DNA of 58,416 bases from Chitinophaga agrisoli (lineage in GTDB: Bacteria > Bacteroidota > Bacteroidia > Chitinophagales > Chitinophagaceae), in contig NZ_VUOC01000002.1 in assembly GCF_008386695.1 (NCBI RefSeq), positions 1,891,597-1,950,012 on the forward strand. Reading direction: 5' to 3'. The notes beneath the pieces were generated by a model, which made no database searches, was not told the DNA's origin, and saw only the letters and a list, made by a program, of their open reading frames with translations. Every line of letters starts with the position of its first letter. Position 1 is the first letter of the stretch. This document shows positions 41,955 through 52,171 of this stretch, piece by piece. Made by a program: the position numbers and the translations under genes.

Positions 41955-43514
41955 TTATTTCCAACCGGGATTTTGTACAAGATTCGGATTTACATCCACA
42001 TCCTGCTGCGGAATAGGCAACAGCTCATGTTTGCCTGTCTGAAAATTAGCGAAGCCAGGATCGCGGCCTGCCAGTTGCGGGCCCAGATCGCCCCAGCGCG
42101 CCAGGTCTTCCCAACGGTGGCCTTCGCCTGCCAGTTCTGTAATACGCTCATGTTTTAACTGGGCTAAGAATGCCGCCTGACTTAAACCTGGTTTTACCAC
42201 AGACAGCTTCTGCAGCCCCGCGCGTTCCCTAACCCTATCCACAAAAGGATAAGCCGCCGCTGTTTGGCCGGTAGCATTCAATGCCTCCGCATACAATAAA
42301 AGTACATCTGCAAAACGGATATAACGATAATTATTACCGGAGTGGAAGGACTCCACATCATCCCTGAAATCATTCAGCATCTTGCGTAAATACACATCAT
42401 GCGTATTAGGCACGGCAGACGGATCACTGGAGTATCCCAGCGAGGAAAATGTTTTACCATATACCAGCGAAAAATCTGGCCCCCGCTCATCGGTGGAATC
42501 ATACAGGAAAGAAGCCGCCAATCGTGGGTCACGCGCATTGGTAGCTGTTCTTTCTGTCATATACTCATTCACCACCCACCGGCGCGCCTGCCCATCTGTA
42601 AAGCCAATAGGTCGCGGTGCAAAGAAAGGTGGCAGGGAACTGCCATAGTTCAGGTTATCAGTATTATTGGGATCCGTATCATCATCATGGTTATCCGTAG
42701 GGTTTACGGCAAACTGGAACTCAAATACAGACTCCGCATTGTTCTCTGATGTGATCACGAAATTATCCCGGTAGTTGGTCATCAGGGTATAGATGCCATT
42801 GCCTTCGCCGGTAAAGAACCATTGCAGGGCAGTAGCCGCCTCCTGGTATTTACGCTCCTGCATAAAAGCCTTGCCCAGTAATGCATGCGCGGCGCCGCGG
42901 GTAGCCCGGCCTTTATCCCTGTCACTATAGGTGATGGGCAGTGCAGGCGCGGCTTCTGTCAGGTCTTTTTCTACCTGTGCCCATACTGCTGCCTGTGGAG
43001 ACGTAGCAGGATGATCATCCGGCTGCGGCGTCTTTAACTGCAGCGGCACATTGCCCCAATATTGCGCCAGGTAAAAATAGAACAGGGCACGCATAAACTT
43101 GGCCTCACCCAGGTATTGCTGTTTAAGCTTTTCATCCATCTGGATGGCCGGCACATTATCCAGGATCTGGTTGGCGCGGTTAATACCAATAAAACAATCC
43201 TGCCACAGGGAACGGGTCTCAAAAAGGTTATAATCCGTAATGATAAACTTATCAAAATTGTTGACCAGCGTAGGATTAGGGCTGGTACTATAACCTTCGT
43301 CAGACCGGATGATCGTTATAAAGAACTGGTTGCGGCAAAGCCCCACGCGGTGATAGGTGCTGTACAGCGTATTTACGCCCGCCAGGGCATCCTGCTCCGT
43401 TTTCCAGAAATTGGTAATAGTGGGCGTATTAGGATTCTGTATATCCAGCTTACCGGAGCAGCCTGCTGCCAGTAGCAGCACAGCGGTGATATAGAACGGG
43501 AATATCTTTTTCAT
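41955..43514 (-). CDS. susD: SusD/RagB-type glycan-binding lipoprotein, second locus
   Basis: A 519-residue surface lipoprotein with lipobox LLAAGCSG (Cys19). SusD helices are seen in YLGEAKFMRALFYFYLAQYWG and the RagB part in IRFADVLLLYAEALNATGQ, then ERITELAGEGHRWEDLARWG and LLPIPQQDVDVNPNLVQNPG at the end. It lies 20 bases after its SusC partner and 28 before the GH43 gene. It should capture the polysaccharide degraded by the GH43 and GH5-like enzymes. Confidence 0.97.
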   Translation of the reverse strand: MKKIFPFYITAVLLLAAGCSGKLDIQNPNTPTITNFWKTEQDALAGVNTLYSTYHRVGLCRNQFFITIIRSDEGYSTSPNPTLVNNFDKFIITDYNLFETRSLWQDCFIGINRANQILDNVPAIQMDEKLKQQYLGEAKFMRALFYFYLAQYWGNVPLQLKTPQPDDHPATSPQAAVWAQVEKDLTEAAPALPITYSDRDKGRATRGAAHALLGKAFMQERKYQEAATALQWFFTGEGNGIYTLMTNYRDNFVITSENNAESVFEFQFAVNPTDNHDDDTDPNNTDNLNYGSSLPPFFAPRPIGFTDGQARRWVVNEYMTERTATNARDPRLAASFLYDSTDERGPDFSLVYGKTFSSLGYSSDPSAVPNTHDVYLRKMLNDFRDDVESFHSGNNYRYIRFADVLLLYAEALNATGQTAAAYPFVDRVRERAGLQKLSVVKPGLSQAAFLAQLKHERITELAGEGHRWEDLARWGDLGPQLAGRDPGFANFQTGKHELLPIPQQDVDVNPNLVQNPGWK

Positions 43515-43534
43515 AACTTGTTTTTGCTGTTGGA

Positions 43535-46500
43535 TTAAAATTCACATTGTACGCCAAAAGAGATCAGCCGGCCAGCTGGCCAGTTGCCATTATCAAAACC
43601 CCTGCGTTGCGGGCCAGACCCCGGTATATTGGGATCCCTGGCGCCGGCTACATCCGGGTCAAGTCCTTTATAACCCGTAAAGGTGAGCAGGTTCTGGCCG
43701 CTTACAAATACCCGTGCATTGGCAAAACCAGCTTTTTTAAGCATAGACTCCGGCAGCGCATAGCCCAGTTCCACATTACGTATGCGTACATAAGAAGCAT
43801 TCTCCAGCCAGCGGGAGCTGTTGGCGTTGTTGTTAAAGCTGATACCCGCGTCATCTGTTTCAATACCCAGGCGGGGATCATCCGTATTAGTGTTGGTAGG
43901 CGTCCATGGGTTGATGTCTTTACGGAAATTAGTGGTCTGATAACCATCCAGTACCCGGCGTATATCATTATACACTTTATACCCAAACACACCTACCACC
44001 TGCAGGTTCAGGGAGAATTGTTTGTAAGAGGCATTAAACTGCATGCCACCCTGGAAAGTAGGCCAGGGCGAGCCAACAAACACGCGGTCGTCATTCGTGA
44101 TCTGCCCGTCGCCATTATTATCCAGGTATTTTATATCACCGGGTTTGGCCTGCGGTTGTATCACCTGCCCACTTTTGTTCTTATAATTATTGATCTCATC
44201 CTGGCTCTGGAAAAGGCCTTCCGCTTTTAACATATACCAGGAGCTCATAGGCCGGCCTATCTGCGAGCGTATAAAAGTAACGCCGGGCGCATCTATATAA
44301 TCCACGCCCACGCCCTGGTTACCTACGCCAACTACCCTGTTCTGGATAGTCGTACCGTTAACGCCTATATCCCATTTAAAAGGGCCCTGGTTATGCCGGT
44401 AGGTAACGCTGAACTCAATACCCCGGTTCCGGATAGAGGCGGCATTGGAGATGATCTTGGAGTCCGCAGTGCCCAGGTAATATCCCAGCGGCACATCTAC
44501 CAGCACATCTTTTGACAGGTTATTATACCCCTCCAATGTTACAAGGATCCTGTCATTGAACAAGGCGGCGTCTATGCCTATATTGGTCTCGTCCCTTTTT
44601 TCCCAGCGCAGGTCCGGGTTGGCCAGTATGGCCTGGTAAGCGCCGCCAACCGGGGTTTGGTCTACCCCATATATTGCGCGGGGGCTCCTGTTAACAATGC
44701 CTATGGTAGGCCAGGAACCGCCCAGGTCCTGCAGTACATTGCTGATACCCAGCTGTCCGTAAGAAGCCCGCAGCTTCAGATCAGAGATCCAATCCACATG
44801 AAAAAAGGGCTCTTTGCTTAACCGCCAGGAAGCCGCTGCCGCATAGAAATTGCCGGTCCGGTGGTCCGGGCCAAAGCGGGAATCCTGGTCTATCCTGCCG
44901 GATAAGGTCAGGAGGTATTTATCATTATAGGAGTAGTTCAAACGGCCCAGGAAACCCTGTATACGGTAAAACAGGCTGCTGCCGCTGCCCGCGGAGGAAA
45001 TCCCCAGTGCGGAAGAGATGGTTGAATAGGTTTGTCCGCCTATATTCTGTAAACCGGTGCGGCTACCATTGGTATAGTCTCTTTTAAACTGCTGATAGGA
45101 ATACCCTACCACGCCATTGATATTATGCTGACTAAACGTTTTGTTGAAATTAAGCGTATGCTCCAGCAGGTAATTGGTGTAGGTAGATCTTTCTTCCGTT
45201 ACAAACGTGGCCGCCGGTTGGTTGGCATAACGCCAGATACCAGTGTCCCTTACTTCTTTCCGGTAGTCGAAACTGGCTTCCAAACCGGCATTGGCACGAT
45301 AGCTCAGCCAGTCTGCTATCTTAAAATCAACATACGCATTGCCCACTACCTTTGAATAGTTGTAATTGCCTTTATCCAACGCAGCTACTGCCAGGTAGTT
45401 ATTGGCATAAGTAGGTATCTCCGTAGTACCTATGCCCCATCCACCGGGATTATTGGGAATGGATTTGTATTCATCCCGCTGTACGCCGATGATTGGCAAC
45501 ATCTGCGGCGCTTCATAAAAAGCATTGATATTACCCATTGGATTATTGCCGCTGGAGTAGCTCAGCACCATGTTCTCCCCTACTGTAAGCCGGCCTTTTT
45601 TGGCTTCTGTATTGATACGCAGCGCGCCCCTCTCAAATTCATTTGCTACCAGCACACCCTTATTTTTAAAATAACTGCCGGAGATCAGGTAGCTGCCGCT
45701 GGTACCGCCGCCGGAGATCCCAACATTATAATCCTGCGAATTACCCGTACGGTAGATAGCATCCTGCCAGTCTGTATTAATGGTATTATTAGCCAGCTGC
45801 GCCGCAATGCCCGGCGGTAAGGTTTGGCCGGAATTCGCATATTGTGTTTTAGCTGTTTGCAGATACTGACCGGCATCCATTACATCCCAGCGCTTAGGCA
45901 GCTGCTGTATGCCATATTTCGCGGATACGCTGATCCTTGCCGGACCGGATTTCCCTCTTTTGGTCGTAAGGATGATCACGCCATTAGCCGCCCGGGAGCC
46001 ATAGATAGCCGCCGCGGAGGCATCTTTTAATACCTGTATGGATTCGATATCATTGGTATTGATAGTAGCATTAGCGTCTGCTATCATCCCATCTATCACA
46101 TATAGCGGGTCGCTGTTGGTAAAACTGGCCACACCCCTGATCTCTATAACAGGGTTCTGACCCGGTGCGCCGCCATTACGCACCGTTAAACCAGGCACCA
46201 GCCCTTGTAGGGACTCGCCTACAGAAGTAGCCGTTACACTGGCAGTATTCTTGGTATTCACCGCAGAGATAGCGCCCGTAAGGTCCCGCTTACGTACCGT
46301 CTGGTAGCCAATCACTACCACTTCGTTCATACCAATATCACTGCGTTGCAGCGTGATAGTATACGTAGCCGCGCCAGTAACAGCTGTCTGGCCATTGGTA
46401 TAACCTATATAAGATACGGCCAGCGTATCCCCCGGCGAGGCTTGTATGGTAAATTTACCATCCCCTCCGGTAGAGGTAGAGCGTTGCGTGCCCTTCACGA

Positions 46501-46651
46501 CTACCGTAGCGCCGGGCAGCATCTCCCCATCAGATGACCGCACAGTGCCCGTAACCGCGGATTGTGCAAACACATTCGCATGAAAACATAAGAGAATAAA
46601 AAAACTAAGGAATAGGGAAGGATGATCCTTCCATGTGTAAAAGAATTTCAT
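43535..46651 (-). CDS. susC: SusC/RagA-type TonB-dependent transporter, second locus
   Basis: A 1038-residue outer-membrane importer. The start ATG at 46651 gives MKFFYTWKDHPSLFLSFFIL and a signal ending at VFAQ. A carboxypeptidase-regulatory-like domain (TGTVRSSDGEMLPGATVVVK) is followed by a plug (about 115-240) with VLKDASAAAIYGSRAANG and a barrel ending in Phe. There is no STN domain, in line with control by the divergent two-component regulator. It begins the leftward operon with susD, GH43 and GH5-like genes. It differs enough from the SusC of the mannose locus to imply another substrate. Confidence 0.97.
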   Translation of the reverse strand: MKFFYTWKDHPSLFLSFFILLCFHANVFAQSAVTGTVRSSDGEMLPGATVVVKGTQRSTSTGGDGKFTIQASPGDTLAVSYIGYTNGQTAVTGAATYTITLQRSDIGMNEVVVIGYQTVRKRDLTGAISAVNTKNTASVTATSVGESLQGLVPGLTVRNGGAPGQNPVIEIRGVASFTNSDPLYVIDGMIADANATINTNDIESIQVLKDASAAAIYGSRAANGVIILTTKRGKSGPARISVSAKYGIQQLPKRWDVMDAGQYLQTAKTQYANSGQTLPPGIAAQLANNTINTDWQDAIYRTGNSQDYNVGISGGGTSGSYLISGSYFKNKGVLVANEFERGALRINTEAKKGRLTVGENMVLSYSSGNNPMGNINAFYEAPQMLPIIGVQRDEYKSIPNNPGGWGIGTTEIPTYANNYLAVAALDKGNYNYSKVVGNAYVDFKIADWLSYRANAGLEASFDYRKEVRDTGIWRYANQPAATFVTEERSTYTNYLLEHTLNFNKTFSQHNINGVVGYSYQQFKRDYTNGSRTGLQNIGGQTYSTISSALGISSAGSGSSLFYRIQGFLGRLNYSYNDKYLLTLSGRIDQDSRFGPDHRTGNFYAAAASWRLSKEPFFHVDWISDLKLRASYGQLGISNVLQDLGGSWPTIGIVNRSPRAIYGVDQTPVGGAYQAILANPDLRWEKRDETNIGIDAALFNDRILVTLEGYNNLSKDVLVDVPLGYYLGTADSKIISNAASIRNRGIEFSVTYRHNQGPFKWDIGVNGTTIQNRVVGVGNQGVGVDYIDAPGVTFIRSQIGRPMSSWYMLKAEGLFQSQDEINNYKNKSGQVIQPQAKPGDIKYLDNNGDGQITNDDRVFVGSPWPTFQGGMQFNASYKQFSLNLQVVGVFGYKVYNDIRRVLDGYQTTNFRKDINPWTPTNTNTDDPRLGIETDDAGISFNNNANSSRWLENASYVRIRNVELGYALPESMLKKAGFANARVFVSGQNLLTFTGYKGLDPDVAGARDPNIPGSGPQRRGFDNGNWPAGRLISFGVQCEF

Positions 46652-46789
46652 AACGGTGGACGTTTGGTGGTAAAATAACATGAAATGAAGCAGACGGGCT
46701 TTTCAATACATCTCAAAAAGTGTTCAATTTTTCTCAATATCGCTCTCTGCAGTTTTTGTACCTTTAATGCAGAGTACAAATATTCCGGG

Positions 46790-49700
46790 ATGCGCTTTCC
46801 TGCTTACGTTTTACTGCTTATAATCTGTTTTACGGTGCCCGCTTTGCCCGCGGAGGCCCAGCCCTATTACTTTAAAACATACCAGGTAGAAAATGGTTTA
46901 TCCAATAACGCCGTATTAAGCAGCCTGCTGGATAAAAAGGGGTTTCTGTGGATAGGCACGCGTGACGGGCTGAACCGCTTTGATGGCTACTCCTTTAAAG
47001 TATTCCTGCCGGATAAAAGCGCCCCTAAAAGCCTTGGCAACAACTACATCCATACCTTATACGAATATAACGGCATGATCTGGGCGGGTACGGAAAAAGG
47101 GCTATTCCGCATGAACCCCGCTACGGAACAGTTCGATCATTTTGCCGCCGGTGGCGAGGCCGCTGTACGCGATATAAAGGCGGATGGTAAGGGTAATATC
47201 TGGTTTGTAGCGGACTTTACCTTGGTGAAATACACAGTACGCAATGGCGCCGTACAACGTTTTGAGCCGGACAAATATTTCGGGGCCAGCTCTGTTTGCA
47301 TTGGAACAGATAGCCTGTTATGGATAGCCACCCTCAACGGCAGCATTAAAAAATATGACGCGGCGCACAATAGCTTCAGCAGCTATGACCTGTTTGATCA
47401 CTCCCCGCCTGCCATTTCAAACGTCATTAATAAGATCTACGATAGCGGACAGGGGTTCCTGCTGGTAGGCACCGCCAAACAAGGCATCAAACAATTTGAC
47501 CTGCGTACCCACACCTATAAAGACATTATCCGCACTAACCCGGATGGTACCCCCATCTTTGTGCGCGATATCATCAGCAAGGATAAAGATACCTACTGGA
47601 TAGCCACAGAGTCCGGTATCTATATTTATAACAGCCGCCGGCAAACGGTCCATCATCTCCAGAAACAATACAATAATCCCTGGGCATTATCAGATAACGC
47701 CGTATATACCCTGTGCCGCGACGCCGAAGGCGGTATCTGGGCCGGCACCTATTTTGGCGGATTAAACTATTGCCCGGAACGTTATACTTTCTTTGAAAAA
47801 TTCTTTCCTATCGCCAATGAGAACTCCCTAACGGGCAACGCTGTACGGGAAATACGCTCAGACCAGGCAGGCAACCTGTGGATAGGCACAGAAGATGAAG
47901 GCCTCAATAAACTGGATGCCGTCACCCATCAGTTCAGCAGCTTTAAACCCTCCGGCAAAACAACAGATATCGCCAACACTAACCTGCATGGCCTGCTCCT
48001 CACCGGTGATACTTTATGGATTGGCACTTTTGAAAGCGGGCTCGATCTGTTTAATATCCGCACCAATAAAGTGATGCGGCATTACCAGGCAGATGGCAGG
48101 CCCGGCTCCTTTGCCAGCAATTTTATCTACAGCATTTCGCGCACGCCCGATGGTAACATATTACTGGTCACCGCCGCCGGCGTATACCGTGTACTGCCAG
48201 ACCGTAGCGGTTTTGTCCCTTTGCCCGGCCTGCCCCAGTATGTATTTTACACCAGCGTACTGCAGGATAGTAAAGGTCTTATATGGGCCGGTACCTCCCG
48301 CGATGGCCTGTATTGTATAGATCCGCAACACGGCGTACAGCTATTATTAAAGAATAACCGTATTAACCAGGTAGTAGAAGATAGCCGCGGCGATGTCTGG
48401 ATCACTACAGAAAACGGCCTGTACCAATACAAACGGCTTACGCGTACCTGGCGCACTTACACGACAAAACAAGGCTTTCCCAGTAACCTTATGTATTGCG
48501 TACTGGAAGATGAGCAACACCAGCAGCTATGGATCAGCACCTCTAAAGGCCTGGTACGCTTTGCCCCGCAAACGGGGCAGCTGCGCATCTTCACCAAAGC
48601 CAACGGCCTGCTCAGCGATCAGTTTAACTACAGTTCCGCCTACGAAGACAATGCCGGCAATATGTACTTTGGCAGCGTAAAGGGTTTGATCCGTTTTAAC
48701 CCGGCCTCATTTGTAGAGAACCTGCACGAGCCGCCGGTATACTTTACCGGCTTCCAGGTATCCAACCGGGAGCTGGAGATAGGCGGTAAAGATGGCATCC
48801 TGCACCAGTCCATCATCTTTACAGATACCATCCGCCTGCCCTATGACCAGTCTTCCTTCAGCATCAACTTTGCGGCGCTTAGCTACAGCGCGCCGGAGAT
48901 GACGCAGTACGCCTATAAGATGGAAGGCCTGCGCGAAGAATGGACCTACCTGAGCGCCAACCGCAAAGTATATTTCACGGAACTGTTGCCCGGCAAATAC
49001 ACCTTCCGCCTCAAAGCGGCCAATAACAGTGGCCAATGGAGCGGACAGGAACGCCTGTTATTCATAGAAGTGCTGCCGCCGTTCTGGGCCAGCCCCCTGG
49101 CATTTGTAGCCTATGTACTTACCATTATATTGATAATATGGCTGTTAATGCGCAGCTATAACCGCCGTGCGCGGGAACGGCACCAGCGCCGCATAGAGCT
49201 CCTGGAGCATGAAAAGGAGAAAGAGATCTACCGCTCCAAGATAGAGTTCTTTACCAATGTAGCGCACGAGATCCGCAACCCGCTCACGCTGATCAAAGGC
49301 CCGCTGGAAAAAGCCCTTAAAAAAGCGGCCACCTCTCCGGATATTGTTACCTATCTGCGGATGATGGAACGTAATACCAACCGCCTGGTAGAACTAAGCC
49401 AGCAACTGCTGGACTTCCGCCAGACAGAAAAAGAAGGCTTCCGCCTGAGCTTTGTGCGCACCAACGTTTCCTACCTGTTAAAGGGCTTGTATGAGACCTT
49501 TCAGCCCATTGCGGAAGAACAGCATTTCCGTTATATGCTGCAATTGCCGGAGCAAGACCTGTTTGCTTATCTGGATGTGGAAACCTTCCGTAAAATAGCC
49601 GGTAACCTGATCGATAATGCTTTAAAATACGGCGTAGGGGAAGTACGTATCCAACTGGCCATGGAAACGCCGGACCGTAAATGGTTTATGTTGATAGTCA

Positions 49701-49960
49701 CCAGCGATGGCCCGCTGATACCCGATAACTGGAAAGAAAAGATCTTTGAGCCCTTTGTGCGGCTAAAGCCCACAGCGGGCAAACCAGGCAGCGGCATTGG
49801 ACTGGCGCTGGCCAGATCATTGGCTATCCTGCACCATGGCGCCCTATACCTGGAAACAAATGAGCGGAATACCTTTATATTGCGCCTCCCTGTGCACCAG
49901 GATGTTGAATTTGAATTTAAAAAGACGCGATATGAATCCAACCCTTCTATTGGTGGATGA
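46790..49960 (+). CDS. Periplasmic-propeller sensor histidine kinase (HTCS-type, without receiver)
   Basis: A 1056-residue sensor kinase. The start at 46790 (MRFPAYVLLLIICFTVPALP) gives a signal peptide; the longer frame starting at 46685 is unlikely. Residues about 30-660 are two seven-bladed propellers of Reg_prop repeats (LWIGTRDGLNRFDG, WAGTEKGLFRM, LWIGTEDEGLNKLD, WAGTSRDGLYC), then Y_Y_Y (YKMEGLREEWTYL to FRLKAAN, about 670-760), one membrane helix (LAFVAYVLTIILIIWLL), HisKA with NVAHEIRNPLTLI and HATPase (IAGNLIDNALKYG, GIGLALARSLA). Hybrid kinases of this type continue into a receiver and an AraC domain; here these are encoded by the next gene, overlapping by 29 bases. Confidence 0.95.
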   Translation: MRFPAYVLLLIICFTVPALPAEAQPYYFKTYQVENGLSNNAVLSSLLDKKGFLWIGTRDGLNRFDGYSFKVFLPDKSAPKSLGNNYIHTLYEYNGMIWAGTEKGLFRMNPATEQFDHFAAGGEAAVRDIKADGKGNIWFVADFTLVKYTVRNGAVQRFEPDKYFGASSVCIGTDSLLWIATLNGSIKKYDAAHNSFSSYDLFDHSPPAISNVINKIYDSGQGFLLVGTAKQGIKQFDLRTHTYKDIIRTNPDGTPIFVRDIISKDKDTYWIATESGIYIYNSRRQTVHHLQKQYNNPWALSDNAVYTLCRDAEGGIWAGTYFGGLNYCPERYTFFEKFFPIANENSLTGNAVREIRSDQAGNLWIGTEDEGLNKLDAVTHQFSSFKPSGKTTDIANTNLHGLLLTGDTLWIGTFESGLDLFNIRTNKVMRHYQADGRPGSFASNFIYSISRTPDGNILLVTAAGVYRVLPDRSGFVPLPGLPQYVFYTSVLQDSKGLIWAGTSRDGLYCIDPQHGVQLLLKNNRINQVVEDSRGDVWITTENGLYQYKRLTRTWRTYTTKQGFPSNLMYCVLEDEQHQQLWISTSKGLVRFAPQTGQLRIFTKANGLLSDQFNYSSAYEDNAGNMYFGSVKGLIRFNPASFVENLHEPPVYFTGFQVSNRELEIGGKDGILHQSIIFTDTIRLPYDQSSFSINFAALSYSAPEMTQYAYKMEGLREEWTYLSANRKVYFTELLPGKYTFRLKAANNSGQWSGQERLLFIEVLPPFWASPLAFVAYVLTIILIIWLLMRSYNRRARERHQRRIELLEHEKEKEIYRSKIEFFTNVAHEIRNPLTLIKGPLEKALKKAATSPDIVTYLRMMERNTNRLVELSQQLLDFRQTEKEGFRLSFVRTNVSYLLKGLYETFQPIAEEQHFRYMLQLPEQDLFAYLDVETFRKIAGNLIDNALKYGVGEVRIQLAMETPDRKWFMLIVTSDGPLIPDNWKEKIFEPFVRLKPTAGKPGSGIGLALARSLAILHHGALYLETNERNTFILRLPVHQDVEFEFKKTRYESNPSIGG

Positions 49961-50696
49961 TAATGAAGAGATCCTGATCTTCCTCAAAGAAGACCTGGGA
50001 GAGCTCTATTCTATCTTTACTGCCGGCAGCGGCGCGGAAGCCCTGGAAATATTGAACCAGGAAGCCGTACAGCTGGTGGTATCTGATGTAATGATGCCCG
50101 ATATGGATGGCTTTGCGTTATGCAGTTATATCAAGAACAATATAGAATACAGCCATATACCCGTTATCCTGCTAACCGCCAAAAACACCCTGCAAGCCAA
50201 AATAGAAGGCCTGGAGATAGGTGCGGACGCCTATGTGGAAAAACCCTTCTCACCAGAGTTCCTGCAGGCGCAGATTGCCAGCCTGCTTAGCAACCGCAAT
50301 AAGGTCAAAGCTTATTTTGCCAGCTCCCCACTGGTACATATGAAAAGCATGGCCTACACAAAAGCGGATGAACAGTTCCTCAGTTCCCTGCAGCAGGTGA
50401 TACACGAACACCTGGATGATAAGCTGCTGGATGTGGAGTTCCTCGCAAAACAAATGAATATGAGCCGGCCCACCTTATACCGCAAGATCAGCGTACTGTC
50501 TGATATGAGCCCCCATGAGCTGATCAGCATCACACGCCTGAAACGGGCCGCAGAGCTGCTGTTATCCGGTCAGTACCGCGTAAATGAAGTAGCAGACCTC
50601 CTGGGCTTTAGCTCGCTGGCCAATTTTGGCCGTGCCTTCAGCAAACAGTTCAACCTATCCCCTGTTGAATACATGAAACAGAATGGCGGGGAATAA
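49932..50696 (+). CDS. Receiver-AraC response regulator, second half of a split hybrid system
   Basis: A 254-residue regulator with a receiver domain (1-120; Asp52 in VVSDVMMPDMDG, Lys in YVEKPFS) and a C-terminal AraC domain (MNMSRPTLYRKISVLSDMS, then LLGFSSLANFGRAFSKQF). Start 49932 (MNPTLLLVDDNEE) is the first sensible ATG; it lies inside the last 29 bases of the kinase gene in another frame, so translation is probably coupled. Phosphorylation by the upstream kinase should make it activate the divergent SusC operon. Confidence 0.96.
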   Translation: MNPTLLLVDDNEEILIFLKEDLGELYSIFTAGSGAEALEILNQEAVQLVVSDVMMPDMDGFALCSYIKNNIEYSHIPVILLTAKNTLQAKIEGLEIGADAYVEKPFSPEFLQAQIASLLSNRNKVKAYFASSPLVHMKSMAYTKADEQFLSSLQQVIHEHLDDKLLDVEFLAKQMNMSRPTLYRKISVLSDMSPHELISITRLKRAAELLLSGQYRVNEVADLLGFSSLANFGRAFSKQFNLSPVEYMKQNGGE

Positions 50697-50864
50697 ATAA
50701 CCCTTTCCCATACGAATTACCATTTTTTACGTATCTTAATCGTCGATCTATACCATCATCACCAAACACATCTCCGGAATAATTACTACCAAAAGCATCA
50801 TAAGCAGCTTTATCAACCTGGCTTTACGAAAACGCTATATCTGTAACATTAAAATCATCTTACC

Positions 50865-51359
50865 ATGAGCATTTTAGGTCTTATTCACACCATCATCGCC
50901 ATTATTGCCCTGGTATTTGCGGCAAATGGTCTGATCAAAACCGGGTTTGTATCCCCATTTTCCGCTACCGGCAAGTGGTACAGCATTATGACAGTGCTGG
51001 CTTGTCTTACCTCATTCGGACTTTCCAAGGCAGGCGGCTTTAACCCCGGACACGCTATTGGGATCCTGATCCTTGTACTCCTGGCCATTGCGTATTTAAT
51101 TGGAAAGAACGCCAGCCGTAAACGCATCCTGTTATACGTACAGGTATTTGCCATGACGGCCACCGTATTCCTTTCGCTGATACCCGCCGTGAATGAAACA
51201 CTCTCCCGGGTGCCGGCAGGCGCGCCCCTGGCTACCGGACCGGATGATCCCCTTGTGCAGAATGTAGTAAAGGTATTACTGGTGCTGTTCATCATTGGCG
51301 TGACCGCCCAGATCCTCAAGCTGCGTAAAACGTCCCTGGCGGCGCAACAGGCAGCTTAA
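50865..51359 (+). CDS. Hypothetical four-helix membrane protein
   Basis: A 164-residue inner-membrane protein with helices at about 5-20 (IHTIIAIIALVFAANG), 38-53, 64-83 (AIGILILVLLAIAYLIG) and 93-108, plus a final one at 134-150 (VVKVLLVLFIIGVTAQIL). Charged residues sit in the loops. I do not recognise the family. It has its own leader of 168 bases after the regulator gene and a terminator downstream, so it is a separate unit. Confidence 0.72.
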   Translation: MSILGLIHTIIAIIALVFAANGLIKTGFVSPFSATGKWYSIMTVLACLTSFGLSKAGGFNPGHAIGILILVLLAIAYLIGKNASRKRILLYVQVFAMTATVFLSLIPAVNETLSRVPAGAPLATGPDDPLVQNVVKVLLVLFIIGVTAQILKLRKTSLAAQQAA

Positions 51360-51488
51360 TTTTGCCACATTAACAAACTGCTGCCCAACCAGTACCAACA
51401 AAAGCAGCTGACTTGTTGCGGGCGCTTTCACTTTCGGACAGCTTGCTATCTACTAATTCCTTTTGTGCTTTATTCCACTATATCTGTT

Positions 51489-51527
51489 AAGGACGCCTGT
51501 GCTCTCCAGGCGTCCTTACCTTGTTTT
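51489..51527 (+). terminator. Rho-independent terminator
   Basis: AAGGACGCCTG (51489-51499) pairs with CAGGCGTCCTT (51507-51517), followed by TTGTTTT, downstream of the membrane protein gene. It also separates that gene from the SUKH gene. Confidence 0.78.
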
Positions 51528-51573
51528 ACAGGGTTAACCTGCTATCTTACAGCATAAATAACCCGCGCCCGCT

Positions 51574-52068
51574 ATGTGGTATACATCCTTTGAATTTTAT
51601 GACCGGCAACCGGGCCTCCAACCCGGATCAATGACTACCTTGCTCTCTGCCCCTGTATCCGCCACAGAACTGGCATTACTGGAGCAGAACCTGCAGCGTA
51701 TGAGCATTAACAACGTACACCCGCGCCAGTGGGTAATACCGCAGTTTACACTACCGGAAGAGCTGTTGCAGCTGCTGGCCTGTTCCAATGGGGGCGGTAT
51801 CGTGAATGGCAGCCGCGAATTCGGCTTCTTTTCCCTGGAGCAGATCCGGGAGTACTACCTGCACTATCATTTTCCGCAATACACGCCCTATTTCCTGCCT
51901 ATCGCCTTCAATGGCGGCGGTATCTTCTATGCCTATGATTACCGGCAACAAACGCCGCCTATCGTGGCCATATCGGCCGGCAACCTGGATGCTGCGGACA
52001 GCGCCCTGCTGGGATATTCACTACAGGAGGTGCTGGAGCAGGATACAGATATTGCGGATAGCCTCTAA
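51574..52068 (+). CDS. SMI1/KNR4 (SUKH) family protein
   Basis: A 164-residue cytoplasmic protein. SUKH features are the long N-terminal helix (TELALLEQNLQRM), LPEELLQLLACSNGGGIVNGSREFGFFSLEQIREYY, and FLPIAFNGGGIFYAYDYR. SUKH proteins often neutralise polymorphic toxins, but no toxin gene is next to it, so the immunity role is uncertain. It may act as an orphan immunity gene against other strains. The DUF1080 gene follows 103 bases downstream. Confidence 0.85.
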   Translation: MWYTSFEFYDRQPGLQPGSMTTLLSAPVSATELALLEQNLQRMSINNVHPRQWVIPQFTLPEELLQLLACSNGGGIVNGSREFGFFSLEQIREYYLHYHFPQYTPYFLPIAFNGGGIFYAYDYRQQTPPIVAISAGNLDAADSALLGYSLQEVLEQDTDIADSL

Positions 52069-52171
52069 AAACCAGGCTAACACTGGCAGGGCTTGCCACC
52101 GCTCCCATAAAAAGCTTGACTTTTAATCCAAAAACGTTTAGTTTCATTCTACACTAAACAACAAACAGGAC

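Noticed and set aside
49797-49931. An upstream extension of the receiver-AraC gene
   Set aside because: It overlaps the kinase ATPase domain out of frame and adds residues unlike any receiver domain.
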